Part shown: piece after piece, positions 1 through 12,014 of the stretch | How the letters are laid out: every line of letters begins with the position of its first letter | How positions within the stretch are numbered: position 1 is the stretch's first letter | Assembly: GCA_963680875.1 (NCBI GenBank) | Contig: OY804588.1 | Location: 61,824,397 to 61,888,396 of the forward strand | From: Bathymodiolus brooksi | Lineage: Eukaryota; Mollusca; Bivalvia; Mytilida; Modiolidae | Length of the DNA: 64,000 nucleotides | Reading direction: 5' to 3' | The notes under the pieces: model-generated | The model's input: the letters and a program-made list of their open reading frames with translations, nothing else | What the model was told of the DNA's origin: nothing | Databases searched by the model: none | Made by a program: the position numbers and the translations under genes

Positions 1-67
1 CGTCATGATATATAATTGAAAAATTGCTCATTTGGCGTTAAACAATACTCACTCACTCACTCACTCT
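1..67 (+). repeat. SINE family A, 3' end (cut by window edge)
   Basis: The end of a tRNA-derived SINE: a GGCGTTAAAC core followed by an (ACTC)n tail. It matches the 3' end of the fuller copy at 2088-2424. Its 5' part lies outside the window. Confidence 0.8.
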
Positions 68-104
68 AACAACATGTTCGTGTTCCCCAGGGAGATGTAA
101 TTAT

Positions 105-210
105 TTATACAAATCATTGGAACAAAGGCTCGGACAACATGGAAACGGACACAGACATTGGATGATCCGGAATTGTCAGCACATTCTCTCCCATTTACGG
201 TTTATGTCCA
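105..210 (+). repeat. Dispersed repeat, inverted partner of 18212-18314
   Basis: About 100 bp here is the near-exact reverse complement of 18212-18314; both contain ACAAATCATTGGAACAAAGG in one orientation. It lies outside the duplicated kinase block, so it is a separate repeat. I do not recognise its family. Confidence 0.7.
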
Positions 211-468
211 ATATTAAAACGGGTGTTATTCATGATGAACAAAGAAGGGACAGGGTGTTGCATGATATTCTGAATTGATCTGGCACATGTACGATTGGAG
301 ACATCCTGCCATTGACTAATTTTTATTTCCTTGTTTTCGCAATGGAGTCAAACAAAAGTTTTTAATATATTGTATATAGAAAGGACATAATTACATGAAA
401 TATTTCTTTGCGCATATACGAAACACTGTCTGATTGTGCTATATCTTTTCTATTCCTTCACACCACAC

Positions 469-1665
469 TTATATTCCGTACTGGGCTTTTATTTCCTGTT
501 CTCTTTGGCCTTCTCTGGTCTTCTTCGGTTGACGTATCATGTGAAAATTCCCGACCTGGACCTTGGTACATTTCGTTGACGCCCAATCGCTTAATTTAAT
601 CATATTGAGTGAAAATCTAGAATCGGGACGGAAAGTTAACATTCCTTTAATTAGATGTCGAAGTTCAAATGTCAATGGCAACACACGTTTATCTGGAAAT
701 TTAATAACCTTAGACGCTCGAGTCAAAAAAGCAGAATTTATCACCCCAAAGGGATATTTTCCTGTGCACATAATATACAGGACGCATCCCAAAGACCATA
801 GGTCCGAAAATTTTGGATTGTATGGAATTGTCATAAGTACTTCTGGTGATTGGAAGCCAGTAGTTCCACAATTGTCTGCCCTAAGCGGATCTCCATTAAA
901 ATAATACACAGCATGTCCAAAATCAGTAATTTTCAGATTATTTTTTGAAGTTACCAGAATGTTTTCCGTACATAAATCTCGATGTGCTATTCCTTGGTGA
1001 TGCAAATATTCAACACCCGAAAAGATTTGGCCAAAGTAATTTTGAGCAACAGGCTCAGTCAAGAATCTCGCATCATGAACAGTTAAAAGTTGTTCAAGTG
1101 TACCGTTTTCACAAAACTCCAATACTATACCACAGCGACCCTCATAACAGATGCTATTGATGAACGAGATAATATTGGGATGGTTCAACAGCCTCAAATT
1201 ATTCAATTCAAATGACATATCCGTTTTCCATGAATGCCGAAATCGGTTTCGTGACTTGGCCGTGTTTAGTTTTAAAACTACCGGATAGAACTCACTTTCT
1301 TCAAAATTCAGTATTTTATGAAGATCTTGTGCAAGAATTATTGTTCCTGATCTACCTTTCGCAATAACTTGAAGCGGTCGATATCCTAAAAGTTCCAATT
1401 CGGGCATCAGTGCATCGTAATGGACATTCCCAGTCTTTATTTTTCGATTTGGATATTCACTCAAAGGGATCGGGTATTTGTATTCCCATTCATCGCCGAG
1501 ATCACATTTCTGTCTAAATATATCATTGAAATCACCACTTGCTGAACCCGACGGTAGATTATGTGGTGATTTTGACGACGGTGATTGTTCTTGGATCTTG
1601 CAACTGTCTCCGCCATTATGAGTCTCCATTTTTTTTTTCTTTCTTACAGGTTCGTCTGAATTCAT
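469..1665 (-). CDS. Intronless serine/threonine protein kinase, copy 1
   Basis: A single open frame of 398 codons encodes a basic, low-complexity N-terminus (1-85) and a complete kinase domain (about 93-360). Visible motifs are the Gly-rich loop GRSGT (104-108), the ATP-anchoring Lys in VVLKLN (K132), the helix-C Glu (E153), catalytic loop HRDLCTEN (228-235, D230 and N235), DFG (248-250), SPE in place of APE (273-275), DLWSLG (288-293) and the subdomain XI Arg (R350). The invariant Lys of HRDLK is Cys232. The layout is closest to CAMK/TSSK-type kinases, but I cannot place it in a named orthologue group. The lack of introns suggests a retrogene origin. A second intact copy lies at 14765-16024. 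The start is the first ATG of the frame; a downstream Met (M13) also aligns with copy 2. The substrate is unknown. Confidence 0.85.
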   Translation of the reverse strand: MNSDEPVRKKKKMETHNGGDSCKIQEQSPSSKSPHNLPSGSASGDFNDIFRQKCDLGDEWEYKYPIPLSEYPNRKIKTGNVHYDALMPELELLGYRPLQVIAKGRSGTIILAQDLHKILNFEESEFYPVVLKLNTAKSRNRFRHSWKTDMSFELNNLRLLNHPNIISFINSICYEGRCGIVLEFCENGTLEQLLTVHDARFLTEPVAQNYFGQIFSGVEYLHHQGIAHRDLCTENILVTSKNNLKITDFGHAVYYFNGDPLRADNCGTTGFQSPEVLMTIPYNPKFSDLWSLGCVLYIMCTGKYPFGVINSAFLTRASKVIKFPDKRVLPLTFELRHLIKGMLTFRPDSRFSLNMIKLSDWASTKCTKVQVGNFHMIRQPKKTREGQREQEIKAQYGI

Positions 1666-1814
1666 GTCGGAAAATAATCCATGTGTCAGTATTTGCTGAT
1701 CGTTTATACTTTTCGACAGCGTTGACGAGAGTTGTTATGTTTGTTGTATAGAAATATTTATGACGTCTGTATAAGCGGGAAACATCTGATGTGAAACGTT
1801 CTGGAGAAAACAAC

Positions 1815-1912
1815 CTACCTGCAGCAAGTCACTGACAAACTTTATCACATAATATTGTATCGAGTACACCCGGCATGAGCGTTATTCGAACTCGTAACTT
1901 TATGAAAACGGA
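1815..1912 (-). repeat. SINE family B fragment
   Basis: Contains GCAAGTCACTGACAAACTTT and the antisense B-box-like stretch TTATTCGAACTCGTAAC typical of family B read on the minus strand. It sits in the 5' flank of kinase copy 1 and is absent from copy 2. Confidence 0.7.
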
Positions 1913-2087
1913 ATACTTAATGCATATATTTAAATAGTTTAGTGACTATATTCTCCAACAACTTTTAATATTTTATTACACTGCAAATTTTAATTTAATT
2001 TTCAACTCATAAGCCAAATAAATAAGCTATATATATTAGCGTTGATAGAATATTTTAATAGCGAAGATTATATATCAAATTTCAAGA

Positions 2088-2424
2088 CGGCATCAGTGGT
2101 GTAATGGTAAGCCTGCTCAACACGGGTGTGGTAGATCATGGATTCGAGCCCCGATCAGGTCAAACCAATGAATATCAAATTGGTATTTGCTGCTTCTCAA
2201 TTAAGCTTACAGCACTCAGGAGTAAGAGCGAAGACTGGTTGGTTCGGAATCAGGTTAATGTATCCGAGTGGGGCGACAATGTTTACCAGCGGACGGTTGT
2301 TTCGGCGTGTTGTTCTAACATATACATCATCTAATCAAATGTAACTTGTTCTCGCCATGATCTACACTGCACATTAAAAATTGCTAATTTAGCGTTAAAC
2401 AGCAATCACTCACTCATTCACTCA
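2088..2424 (+). repeat. SINE family A, near full length
   Basis: A tRNA-like head with an A-box-like GTGGTGTAATGG and a B-box-like GGATTCGAGCCCC is followed by a unique body and the 3' core (AGCGTTAAAC) with an (ACTC)n tail. This is the clearest reference copy of family A in the window. Such elements are transcribed by RNA polymerase III and mobilised by LINEs. The short frames inside it are not genes. Confidence 0.85.
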
Positions 2425-2484
2425 TACTGCATCTGATAAAATAGCGTATGCTACTTTTTTTTCGCGGGATTGGAATTCTTTACT

Positions 2485-2690
2485 TTGTATTTGTTGCTTC
2501 TCCGCATAGTCACAGAATTGAAGGAGTAAGAACAAATATTGCGGACTGTCTAGGAATCAGAATAATGTGTCCGAATTGAGCGACATAAGGATGGTGGTCT
2601 AGTCCAAAGGGGACATCATTATCATCTCATCAAAATGTTACTTGTTCTCGTCATGACATAACTTGGTGTTAAAAAAACACTCACTCACTC
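2485..2690 (+). repeat. SINE family A, 5'-truncated
   Basis: Matches the body and 3' end of the preceding copy (GGAGTAAGAACAAATATTG, ACTTGTTCTCGTCATGA, then (ACTC)n), but lacks the tRNA-like head. Confidence 0.7.
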
Positions 2691-3007
2691 AAAATGTTCT
2701 ATAATTAACCGGGATTAGGAAAACGGTTTTTTGACTGTGGTTTTAATGATAAACCAACCCGTCATTTTAATAGTCACCCAAATTCATAGCACAAATAAAA
2801 ACTTTATTTTTGCTACGGAACCTGGGAGTATTTTTTTTTTTCTTTAAATTTTTCTATGACAGATTAGTAATCTGTTATAACCGATTGTTATTAGTAATCT
2901 GTCACCAATTAGTAATCCGTTTGTCTTTAAATATTATTAATTTGACAGAATAAAAAAGAAATGGGATTCATCATCGATAACCTTACTGGTATTGTTTGTT
3001 TGTTTGT
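2691..3007. other. AT-rich spacer, nothing recognised
   Basis: Contains a short run of ATTAGTAATCTGT-type internal repeats around 2865-2925 and no supported gene. Confidence 0.5.
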
Positions 3008-3240
3008 TTGATGGTGTTTAACGCGACTTTCAACAATATTTCAGTTATACCGTGGCTCAGTTTTATTGGTGGAGGAAACAGGAGGACCCGGAGACAACCA
3101 AGACCTGTCGCAAGTCACTGACATAATGTTGTACTCCACGACCTGAACTGGAGTCGAACCCACAACATCAGTGGTGATAGGCACTGATTGCATAGGTAGT
3201 TGTGAATCCAACTAGCATACGATCACGGCCACGATGGCCC
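3008..3240 (-). repeat. SINE family B, near full length
   Basis: Read on the plus strand it begins GATGGTGTTTAACGCGACTT, has CAATATTTCAGTTATA and GGAGGAAACAGGAGGACC, then antisense B-box-like GAGTCGAACCCACAAC, and ends in GATCACGGCCACGATGGCCC. On the minus strand this is a tRNA-like head, a body and the conserved 3' core GTGGCGTTAAACACC. Confidence 0.85.
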
Positions 3241-3379
3241 CTTACTGGTATTGCATAGTCTTAATAATATAAATGTATGTCCAGGAATTGCCAGTCAGTA
3301 TGTTGTATTTGAAGCGTTTAAACTAAGTTTATTTGTGGTAGATCTATTTTTGACCATGATGTTGTAGTTTTGCTACTGA

Positions 3380-3643
3380 CATGCCCGGATTTACCATTGT
3401 GCTTAGGTGTGCCTAATTGCCTAAGCACAGGGCCTCGTTGGCCAGGGGGTCCATTTTCCTGCCAAAAAACTTTTTTACGATGGATTTTTGCTTATGTGGT
3501 GCAATTTAAAATTTTAAAATTTCCTGAGCATGTATGCCTGACTGCCTGTGTAGGCCTACCGAGTCTACCTCCTTCAGGGCCAAGAGTAAGGGACCTCATA
3601 ACTTAACTAGTACAGGGCCTCATTTGTCCTAAATCCGACACTG
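3380..3643. mobile_element. hAT-like MITE with 8-bp target duplication
   Basis: A 264-bp element with imperfect terminal inverted repeats (CATGCCCGGATTTA and TAAATCCGACACTG), flanked by GCTACTGA at 3372-3379 and 3644-3651. The 8-bp duplication is the hAT signature. A sister copy sits at 36493-36751. The internal frame at 3370-3606 is not a gene. Confidence 0.88.
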
Positions 3644-4339
3644 GCTACTGATATACTCGTGAGTGGATCACATGCTGTATAGAAACGTTTTAATGTATTA
3701 GAACTGAGTACAGAAGTCTCTTGATTTTGTTCATGATAAATTGAGATATAGTTTTTTTGTTTTTGTTTTTTTTTCTGGTCACAAGCATGTATGGATGTTT
3801 ATTTGACAATAAAATTATTATAATAATACACAATCTAGCATGTTTATTGGCTGTGAAGATCAGTATCATCCTATATCACATGTCTGCCAATAAGCTTTGT
3901 ATCAACATCTACCGTAATTTGTTAACGAGTTAATGTGTGACCTGGCGACAATAGCCGCCATGTTTATGAGCCGATCAGATCGTAAATTGACAATTGGAAA
4001 ATGAAACCAACAACGCAAATGACGTAACAGTGTTAATTAGGGCTTTCATGACCTTTCCATCACCTGTGCATTCATACCCCAACTGGACAGAAATAACGGT
4101 TATGATTGAAAGCATATTGAGAAAGATTTTTTTTTTCAAAATGTTTCTTTTATACCATGCATACTGATGTTTATTTTATTCTTCCCACACAAATATATAT
4201 CCGCTTTGCATCGAATCTCGCGAGAGTTGTATTGAAATCGTGTATATTTTTGTAATCAGAACTTTATAATAATGTTGTTTTTGACCGGATGGTCGGATCA
4301 TTAATATATAATATCGGATTTTTTTGGGGGGGAGGGTGT

Positions 4340-4500
4340 TTGTTTGCTGGTGTTTAATGCCACTTTCAACAATATTTCAGTTATATCGTGGTCGTCAGTT
4401 TTATTGGTGGAGGAAACCGGAGGAGCCGGAGAAAACCACCGATGATAGAGAATCGAACTCACAACATCATATCGGACTTGGGAATAGGCTACGATCTTCT
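4340..4500 (-). repeat. SINE family B, internally deleted
   Basis: Carries GGTGTTTAATGCCACTTTCA, CAATATTTCAGTTATATCGT, the GGAGGAAACCGGAGGAGCCG block and then jumps to AGAATCGAACTCACAAC. The middle of the family B body is missing. Confidence 0.75.
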
Positions 4501-6119
4501 TCTCAGCAATGAGAATAATTAGGTTTTAAGATCAATTCAAGAGTCATTTCAGAATCACTACCAAACCGTTCTTATTTCTTTTGACTGATACATTTTGTTG
4601 TCCAAAATTTCTTCCATCAACATTCAGATCCCGTTATTTTAAATTTTTATTTATTACTCAATTTTCATTATCACAAATAATGATATATAGAACAAGAACA
4701 AAAACATTCAAACAAGAATTAACATAGGCCACCAACATGACCGTTGGATGGAATTGAAGGAAGCGTTGAGAGTTCAAACTCATACTGAAGTGTCACTGCT
4801 CATGTAGTTCGGAAATTGGGAAATGCATAATTAATAATGCTGGAGGACAAGCTGCACACAAAAACAAATACGCGTTTTTTTGGTCGAATCTCGCCAAACA
4901 ACGTTTTATACTCGTGTTTTGAAGATATTTATTAATTTCCAACGCAAAAAAAAACTTTAAAAAAAAATACCAAACAGGCACTACCCTTTAAAGGGACCCG
5001 TTGATCAAAATAAATAATTTGCTGTAAATATGAACAACACCTTAAAAAATAAACGGCATATTATAGATATCGTATAAAATATCCGAAATAAAACTGGCAC
5101 TAGATCATTCGACTGTCGTCTGCTTTACTCTTCTTGTGCGGAATAACATTTGAGATCAAAAGATAAATGAACTGTAATGAAAAGGAAATACATTTTTGAT
5201 ATCGTTTCTATGGGAAAGACTATCGTTTCATTTTCTCTGTGGAAATTGTTTTATTGGAATCAGCTGTGCTCAAAGTCATCCATCACAAAAAATCAGGAAT
5301 AGATATGTTTGGTTCACGTGACCCCTTCTGTTACCGTCATTCGGATTAAACACGTTGGAGACTATATAAACGGACATATAAATAGAATTAACGAGCAGTG
5401 CATGATGATGGGCGTGGCAAGAAAATGAGGCTAATCCCCTATTTTTACAAGAAATGATCAAATATGTCGGACATTTCAAACTCAAGGTCCCGGATGTTTC
5501 AAGGCAATTTTGCGACACTAATTATAACTCGTTCAAATACAGCTGAGTCTAGCAGTGAAAAGAGAAAACGTCTCGTGCGAACGGATGAATGGGACTTTGG
5601 GAATCTCTTATCATCGATAAAACTACACCGAGACAAGGGTAAAATAGTTCCCCGAGGAAAGATAAAAAAAGAAATAAACATCTTAAATATCAATTGAAAT
5701 TTGAGATACACAGACATGATTGTCAAGTGGAATGCACAGCTTGTTCAAAGACAATGCTTATTATCACTTTTGTACAACGAATATAAATCGCGTCTTTCAT
5801 ACAATGTTTTTAATGTGAGTTATATAGTTACATTGATGTTATAAAGCTTTCGTGATGTCTAACGTAAAACAGAATTGTCAGACTATTGTAGTATTACTGA
5901 GGATACGGGGGATATCTGGTTTTATATGTGGACTTTCTTCCATACGTTTTGAATTATATTATTATCAGTGTGGAGCCGAGCTAGATATAAAATTGACTGT
6001 TGTCATTATGAAATGCTCCATGGGTAACGTTCCCAGCTCTACTCTTACTCCAATATTTGAGGATGTCTTTTTGGCTATACATTGTTTATGTTATATCGTC
6101 TATAGAATAGGGGACTAAT
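4501..6119. other. AT-rich intergenic DNA, no gene recognised
   Basis: Only short frames occur on either strand, none with recognisable motifs. No repeat boundary is evident by eye. Confidence 0.5.
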
Positions 6120-6255
6120 TATTTAAATTTTTGGGGAAGGGCACCCCCGGAGCCATTTTTTTTCATTCAGAACTAAAATTGGTCAGATGTCTTTTTACAT
6201 GAAAGATCAGTAAAAAAAATTCAAATTTTGCAAAAATGTATCGTTAAAAAGACCA

Positions 6256-6969
6256 GGGGCCGTGTCAATGAAAGTATCCTAAGATATGTCCTATTTTAGG
6301 ACACTCATTTCAAATCAATTCTCTCTTAAAATTGATTTGTGATCGTTTATAACTTTTTAATTTTTACCTCCGCAAAATAGTTCTCCAAGAAATGGGGGGA
6401 AAATCATTTTTAAGAGAGAATTGATTTGAAATCAGTGATTTATTTTCATCTTTATTGATATTTACAATAATTAAAACAATGCTAAGTACATTTTTTTTTA
6501 CTGTTTCTAAATTTTACAAAAATCTTGTAAAATGAGCGTTGACAGAGATGTTGTATAGCGTAGCAGGAACGACTACTCTGGGTAGAGAATGAATCAATAC
6601 GTGTACTTTACTTTAAACTTTTAGCCAAGTGAGCTGTTTTCAAGATGTCAACGTGTCACATCATCAGTTATTCAAAAGGGTTAAAGGATAAAAACGTGCA
6701 GATTTTTGTTATAAATTGAAAGTAAAACTGTGTCTGTCCATTATTTTGTACGTAGCTGTTCTGTGTAATACATTCTGTACTTCTGTATCAAAATGAGCAG
6801 AAAAAGAAGCCCGAATTTATCCAAAAACACTCTTAGGACACTTATTTTGGTGTCCTAACTTTAGGATAAATTTTAGGACATATCGCAATTCAGGACACTT
6901 TCATTAACCCGACTTAGGACAAAGATATGTCATAAGACCATCCAAAGACACCTTTGTTAACACGGCCCC
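6256..6969. mobile_element. Non-autonomous DNA element nested in another repeat
   Basis: Terminal inverted repeats GGGGCCGTGT at the left and ACACGGCCCC at the right enclose about 714 bp. Inside, TTTTAGGACAC and TAGGACA motifs recur near both ends, and AAATCAATTCTCTCTTAAAA has an inverted partner near 6410-6432. The surrounding DNA (about 6120-7080, with ATCTTTCAGGTCAAG) resembles the G-run/C-run repeat family, so this element appears nested. The target duplication is ambiguous (possibly CCAGG). Confidence 0.65.
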
Positions 6970-7259
6970 AGGGTTATACTATTTATTTTTTGTATCTTTC
7001 AGGTCAAGTTATTTTTTTCGATAAATTTAGTTGCAAAAAAGTGCAGGGAAAAACACAGGCTCCCCTAAATGCTGCTTCCATGATATAACATATCATGCTC
7101 AATGTAAATGTATCAATTTAACGGTTTCCGTGCGTACATATAAAGTATTTAATGCATAATTCTAACGTGGAGGTGTTATTTCATATCCATCCGCCACATG
7201 AAAAATAAAACTGAAAAAAGGGAAAATGGGGGTGTCATTGACCATTAGGTGAGATTTGC

Positions 7260-7740
7260 ATTTTTGTCCTAAAATATCATCAACAAATCTCTTGTTCGTC
7301 CGTCCGTCACGGTTTGGTTTAATGAAATATCAAGAAAACTACTCAAGATGTGAAATGGACTTTTGTCAAATAATTCATTGACTGGTTCCTTTGATTTGCA
7401 TATACTTGATGGTTCCATCTGTTACATTTTGAGTGTGAAAAAATGGATTTTAGCAAAAAGTCCAGAAATTTGAAAATTGACTAAAACTTTGAAAGAACCA
7501 CTACAGGTACTAAATGATATGTTCTCAAATTTAGCGACTTCCCTTTATTTACACATATTTGATGGCTTCATTTCTAATATTTGGATGGAAAAATGTTATT
7601 TTAGCAAAAATAAATTCTGAATTTTGAGAATTGCATTTAAAACTTGAATTAACTACTGAAGATACTAAAAATCAAGAAACTTAGTACTAACGATGGTTAA
7701 ATAAAGTATTCCTTCTGAAGTGGCCCATTTTCATTTCAAA
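7260..7740 (+). repeat. Two degenerate direct units of about 170-190 bp
   Basis: CATATACTTGATGGTTCCAT near 7398 and ACATATTTGATGGCTTCATT near 7553 are followed by similar text (GGATTTTAGCAAAAA versus TTATTTTAGCAAAAA). This indicates a diverged duplication. Confidence 0.5.
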
Positions 7741-7946
7741 TACTAACTTACTTATAACCCATTGAACAAACAAACAAATTCTGAAAATAATTTTCATAAT
7801 ATCCCATTAAGAAATAACTTCTATTATGTCATGAAAACGTTGCTTCCATGAACTTAAAGAATATATATTGTGTTTGAATTTACTTTCCCTGACCTTATGT
7901 ATACTGCCCGTAACATATTTTTTTATGTACATTATTAGTGTGTATT

Positions 7947-8022
7947 GATTGATTGATTGATTGATTGATTGGTGTTTAACGCCAACTATAGTATTTCAGC
8001 TATATTGTGGCGTGAATAATTT
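7947..8022 (-). repeat. SINE family C 3' end with (ATTG)n tail
   Basis: An (ATTG)n run leads into GGTGTTTAACGCCAACTATA and GTATTTCAGCTATATTGTGG. On the minus strand this is the shared GCGTTAAACACC core followed by an (AATC)n tail. Confidence 0.75.
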
Positions 8023-8303
8023 TATATACTAAATATATTGTTTTTCTTGCTTGTTTATTTATTTGTCAATTGTCATGCATAATTCTATTTAATTATTAGC
8101 AATAAAATTTTGAATTTGAATTTGGTCAAATAGGTCCAAATAATCCCAGCGGAGCTGACATACATCTTGATACAACGTTGCGACATTTAAATTCAACGTA
8201 ATTAGTGCAACAATATCACTCGATTATGCTATAGCTACTTACCAGCGTATTATACATACAATATTTCTAAATTTATGTATAGTAATCGTTTTCATGGTTT
8301 AAG

Positions 8304-8579
8304 TCTCAGACAGAGGTTTTTTTTTAGCTAAACAAAGACCACGGTGTATTTTTCTTAATAAAAAAGGGGGACATATTTGCAAAGTCACTGAAACATTCCT
8401 GAAATAAATGACAACACAATAATTCAAGATTATCAGTATTCTTCTCAGACAGAGGTTTTTTTTAGTTAAACAAAGATCACAGTGGATTATTTTAATATAA
8501 ACAAAAGGGGGGGGGGGATTTGCATATTCACTTAAACACTCATGAAATTAATGACAACAGAATGATTCAAGATTATCAG
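8304..8579 (+). repeat. Direct tandem duplication, about 140 bp x 2
   Basis: CTCAGACAGAGGTTTTTTTT begins both halves (near 8306 and 8445) and ATTCAAGATTATCAG ends both. The second copy has a G-run where the first has GGGGGACATA. Confidence 0.8.
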
Positions 8580-10660
8580 ATTTATTATCACTTCGTTTTA
8601 AAAGTACAAGACCTCATATCATCACAATGTATAAATTTTGTCAATTAATTTCCAAGAAATTGATGTCGAAATCTATCCCTTGTTTGTCAAAAGATTTCCG
8701 TCTCGTGGTAAATCTGTTACTCTTACGATTGGTATAAAATAACAGTCATTTCTAACACGTATTGGTTAAATATTTCATCAATCATGTTTGGATGACAGGA
8801 CCAGCAATTTTCAAGTTTATTAAGCCCCGTACCTGCTTTCTGTTTGTCATCGGAATATCTCTATACTGTCATATAAGCCCCATACACATGACAAATCGAA
8901 CGTCATTTGGTATCAATAGTGACGCGTAAGTGATGGCTGCGCGCTTGTCAATTGCTACATTGGTTATGTGAAATGTCTCTTGGTCTGTAATTAATAACAC
9001 CATTAGTTCGGAAATAATCCATTACCCATTCCGACATTGCAAACAAATTGTTATCAAATAAGTAACTTATCTCGACTTGAGACAATTCTTCATCAATTTC
9101 ACGGAACTGATAATACTCATTTTATCACATGCTTTCACTTAAAAATCCAGACACCGACAATTCTTAGTTTTTAAGGTCTAGATAGAAGGGGGTGATGCGA
9201 CCCTGATAACGCAAAAAGAAATTGTATCAAGGCATTGGGTGCATTCTATAAGACACAGAGACTATCTATATATGTAGTAAACAAACCCCATCCAAAATCG
9301 AAATATAAGGGGTTTTTTGTGAAAATAAGGGAACTATAGTGATAATTTTTTTGCAAACGCATGAATTAATTTGGAAGTTAATGTCCCATAATTTCTTGAT
9401 TTTAGTGATGAAGTCTGCTACGTCATTTGTCGTGTTCTTTTTTGTTTTCATGGAGTGAAGTTCGTTTTGTTGATATTGGTAGAATTGATGATCATCACTG
9501 TTTAAACTTTCTTTTAAGTATTATCCATCGTTTAGGGGGTAGCTGTGGAAATGGAGCTTTTATGGGTTTTTTTTTATTGTTTATTTTTGTGTGTGATATT
9601 TTGTTTTAAAGACTATAAGAGCTACAGTCCCGGAGCTGCGTTTAGAGGTAGTGTTCGAGTCAGGTCACTCCTTTTAGCTATGCAGTGTAGTCCGGGAGAG
9701 AAGTTTATTCCCATTATATTACCATGTAGGTGGCTGGTCTCTAGCATGATATGGTGCTACTTTTGGCAGCAAATAATCTATACAGTCAATTTAGCTAGAA
9801 GCATTCAAATGTACGAATATATATTCCTTTAACGGTTCCTGCAATACGGTTGTTTCTAATCATGTCAATTCCGACCACGTACCGTCTTTTTCTTGTCTTA
9901 ACGTCTGAACAAATCGGCAGGCGACTTCCGGTGTTAACGATATCACTGTGACAACGTCAACATATCATAGTCGTAGATGCGGTAGATTATAAGTAGTTGT
10001 AATATGGAGACGCCAAGGAAACCGCTGAATAAATACTGATGTTCGGTACCCCACTATCTGTCTGATATCAGAAATATATACATAAAGGCAGATCGTTTTC
10101 CTTTGATGATGCTGACAGCCGCAAATAAAGATAGAAAACAAATTTAATTTTAAAGAAGTATTTGTCTCTGCATTGAAGTCTTTGATACATATAAAATAAT
10201 TTGATTGATATCTGTCTTTTACAGAAAATGTTATGATTTTCTTAAGTTGAGGATCGAACGTTAAAACGGTACATATCGATTGGAGTTTTTGTTGTGTACA
10301 TTGACACCGGAAGTTCAGTGCCAGGAATTCCATCGAAATCACGTGATCTGGCGGACGAATATAACAAAATTTTGGCGGAATGGAAATGATTCGAAACAAC
10401 CGTATTAAAAGGTCATATAAATATGCAAGCTTGAAAAGGTTATGAAGATAACTTAGCAGGAATTTGTTGGCGACATCATAAGAAATTGTTCTCAAATTTC
10501 CAAAAAGTAGGAATTAAATAGATATTTCATCTAAATATAGAATGCTTGTAACATCCTTAAATAGAGGAAACAAACAACAAAAATAAGATCGCAATAGCTT
10601 GAACATGATGATCTATGTGTAGGAGATATAGACGGTCCAGCATCTCACTCCAAATAAAGC
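8580..10660. other. Intergenic DNA, no supported gene
   Basis: A 176-codon minus-strand frame (9965-10495) and a 95-codon plus-strand frame (9545-9832) exist, but neither shows domains, codon bias or splice context. I treat both as chance. Confidence 0.5.
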
Positions 10661-10857
10661 ATTTTTCGAAACCCCCCCCCCCCCCCAAATCTCTCCCACC
10701 TACCACTAAAATTCACTTGTAACCCGAGGCTCTAATTAACAAATTTGTAATTTCAATAAGAGTCATGAAACCTTATTGTTCGGTCTCCAGAGAATGGTCG
10801 GTTCTGTAGATTTCGCAGTTGACCCGGAGATACTTATTTCCCGAGGATAAAAATATT

Positions 10858-10920
10858 GTAATTGATTGATTATTGCTTAACGTCCATCGAGCAATATTTC
10901 AGCTATATTCAGTATATAAG
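10858..10920 (-). repeat. SINE family C fragment
   Basis: A short ATTGATTGATT run is followed by GCTTAACGTCCATCGAGCAA and TATTTCAGCTATATTC, the antisense form of the shared SINE core. Confidence 0.65.
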
Positions 10921-11422
10921 TTCAATAATATGCTCTTTATGGTATAAAATGTGTACTTAGGATTTTTTGACAAACATGGCTGCACATATTGACGAATAAT
11001 TTTTTTTTCGACGCTTTGTAAACACGTTCCGTGTAACACACTAACACACTCAACTAATGAAGATCTTGAAGGTGATCATGAAGTCTCGTACCCTCTCTCG
11101 TACGTCCGATACCACTGAAACCCGGAACCCGTGTGTAATAAAAGTCCTTTTGTTAGCTTGTTTTACTTATATTGATATTTTTTAATTTAGTAAATCTCTT
11201 CTGACATACTGAAAAGAAATTTTGTTTCTACGCGGAAGTTAACTTTTGAGATTTCGTAAGGAACGACAGCTCGATTGAATGAGACTAGATTCGGCCCTAA
11301 TAAAATGTCGTCCCCAAAAAATCTCGACACTTTTTGATGCACTGGATGAGCGTGAAATTGCCAGATAATTTTCAGATGCGCGAGCATTCATGGCCGTGCC
11401 GGTTTCATATTATATAAAAACC

Positions 11423-11790
11423 AGGGGCGTAAAATCGTGATTTTCACACGAAATACCCCAAAAATGTTCGCGCCTCCCTCCGCAATTGGAAAAAATAAGA
11501 TTTTTTGGCGTAAAATCGTGATTGTTCACACGAAATACCCCAAAAATTTTCGCGCCTCCCTTCGCAATTGGAAAAAATATGATTTTTGGGCGTAAAATCG
11601 TGATTTTTCACACGAAATACCCCAAACATTTTCGTACCTCCCTCCGCAATTGGAAAAAATATGATTTTTTTGCGTAAAATCGTGATTGTTCACACGAAAT
11701 ACCCCCAAAATTTTCGCGCCTCCCTCTGCTCGGCGCAATTTTTTTAAGTGCGCCTCCCCTAACTTGAAATCCTGGATCCGCCCCTGAAAC
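11423..11790. mobile_element. MITE-like element with internal 85-bp tandem array
   Basis: The left end reads CCAGGGGCGTAAAATCGTG and the right end GGATCCGCCCCTG, matching the element at 48956-49122. Inside are about four units of a roughly 85-bp repeat, each with GGCGTAAAATCGTGATT, CACACGAAATACCCC and CTCCGCAATTGGAAAAAAT. The GGGGCGGATCC ends mark a common animal DNA-transposon terminus. Overlapping minus-strand frames here come from the repeat. Confidence 0.8.
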
Positions 11791-12014
11791 TATTTAGAAA
11801 TGAGGGAAGGGATGGGTAACTCTCCAAGCACGGTGCCCACTATGGTTCACGATCAGGCTTTCCGTATTTATAACCTGACAAACCCCTCCCCCAAAAATCG
11901 AGAGGGCTCCTTCTAACCGCCATCAGGGTGTGCGATGTGAAGCTTTGTTGTTTTGAGCCCTGGGAACCTTCACCAGTACCAGAAGATATATTGTACAGAC
12001 ATAATGCAGCTTGA

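Larger units (their letters stand above)
418..2083. repeat. Segmental duplication, copy 1 (kinase block)
   Basis: The block matches 14714-17705. It begins near GAAACACTGTCTGATTGTGC on the plus strand, runs through the kinase frame and its 5' flank (TATGTTTGTTGTATA, then GGGAAACATCT), and fades near 2083 where a SINE begins. Copy 1 carries a SINE B fragment at about 1815-1912. Copy 2 instead carries a LINE and a MITE. Confidence 0.85.

Noticed and set aside
9965..10495. 176-codon minus-strand frame
   Set aside because: No domain, no signal, no splice fit and AT-driven residue content; long enough to occur by chance in 64 kb.
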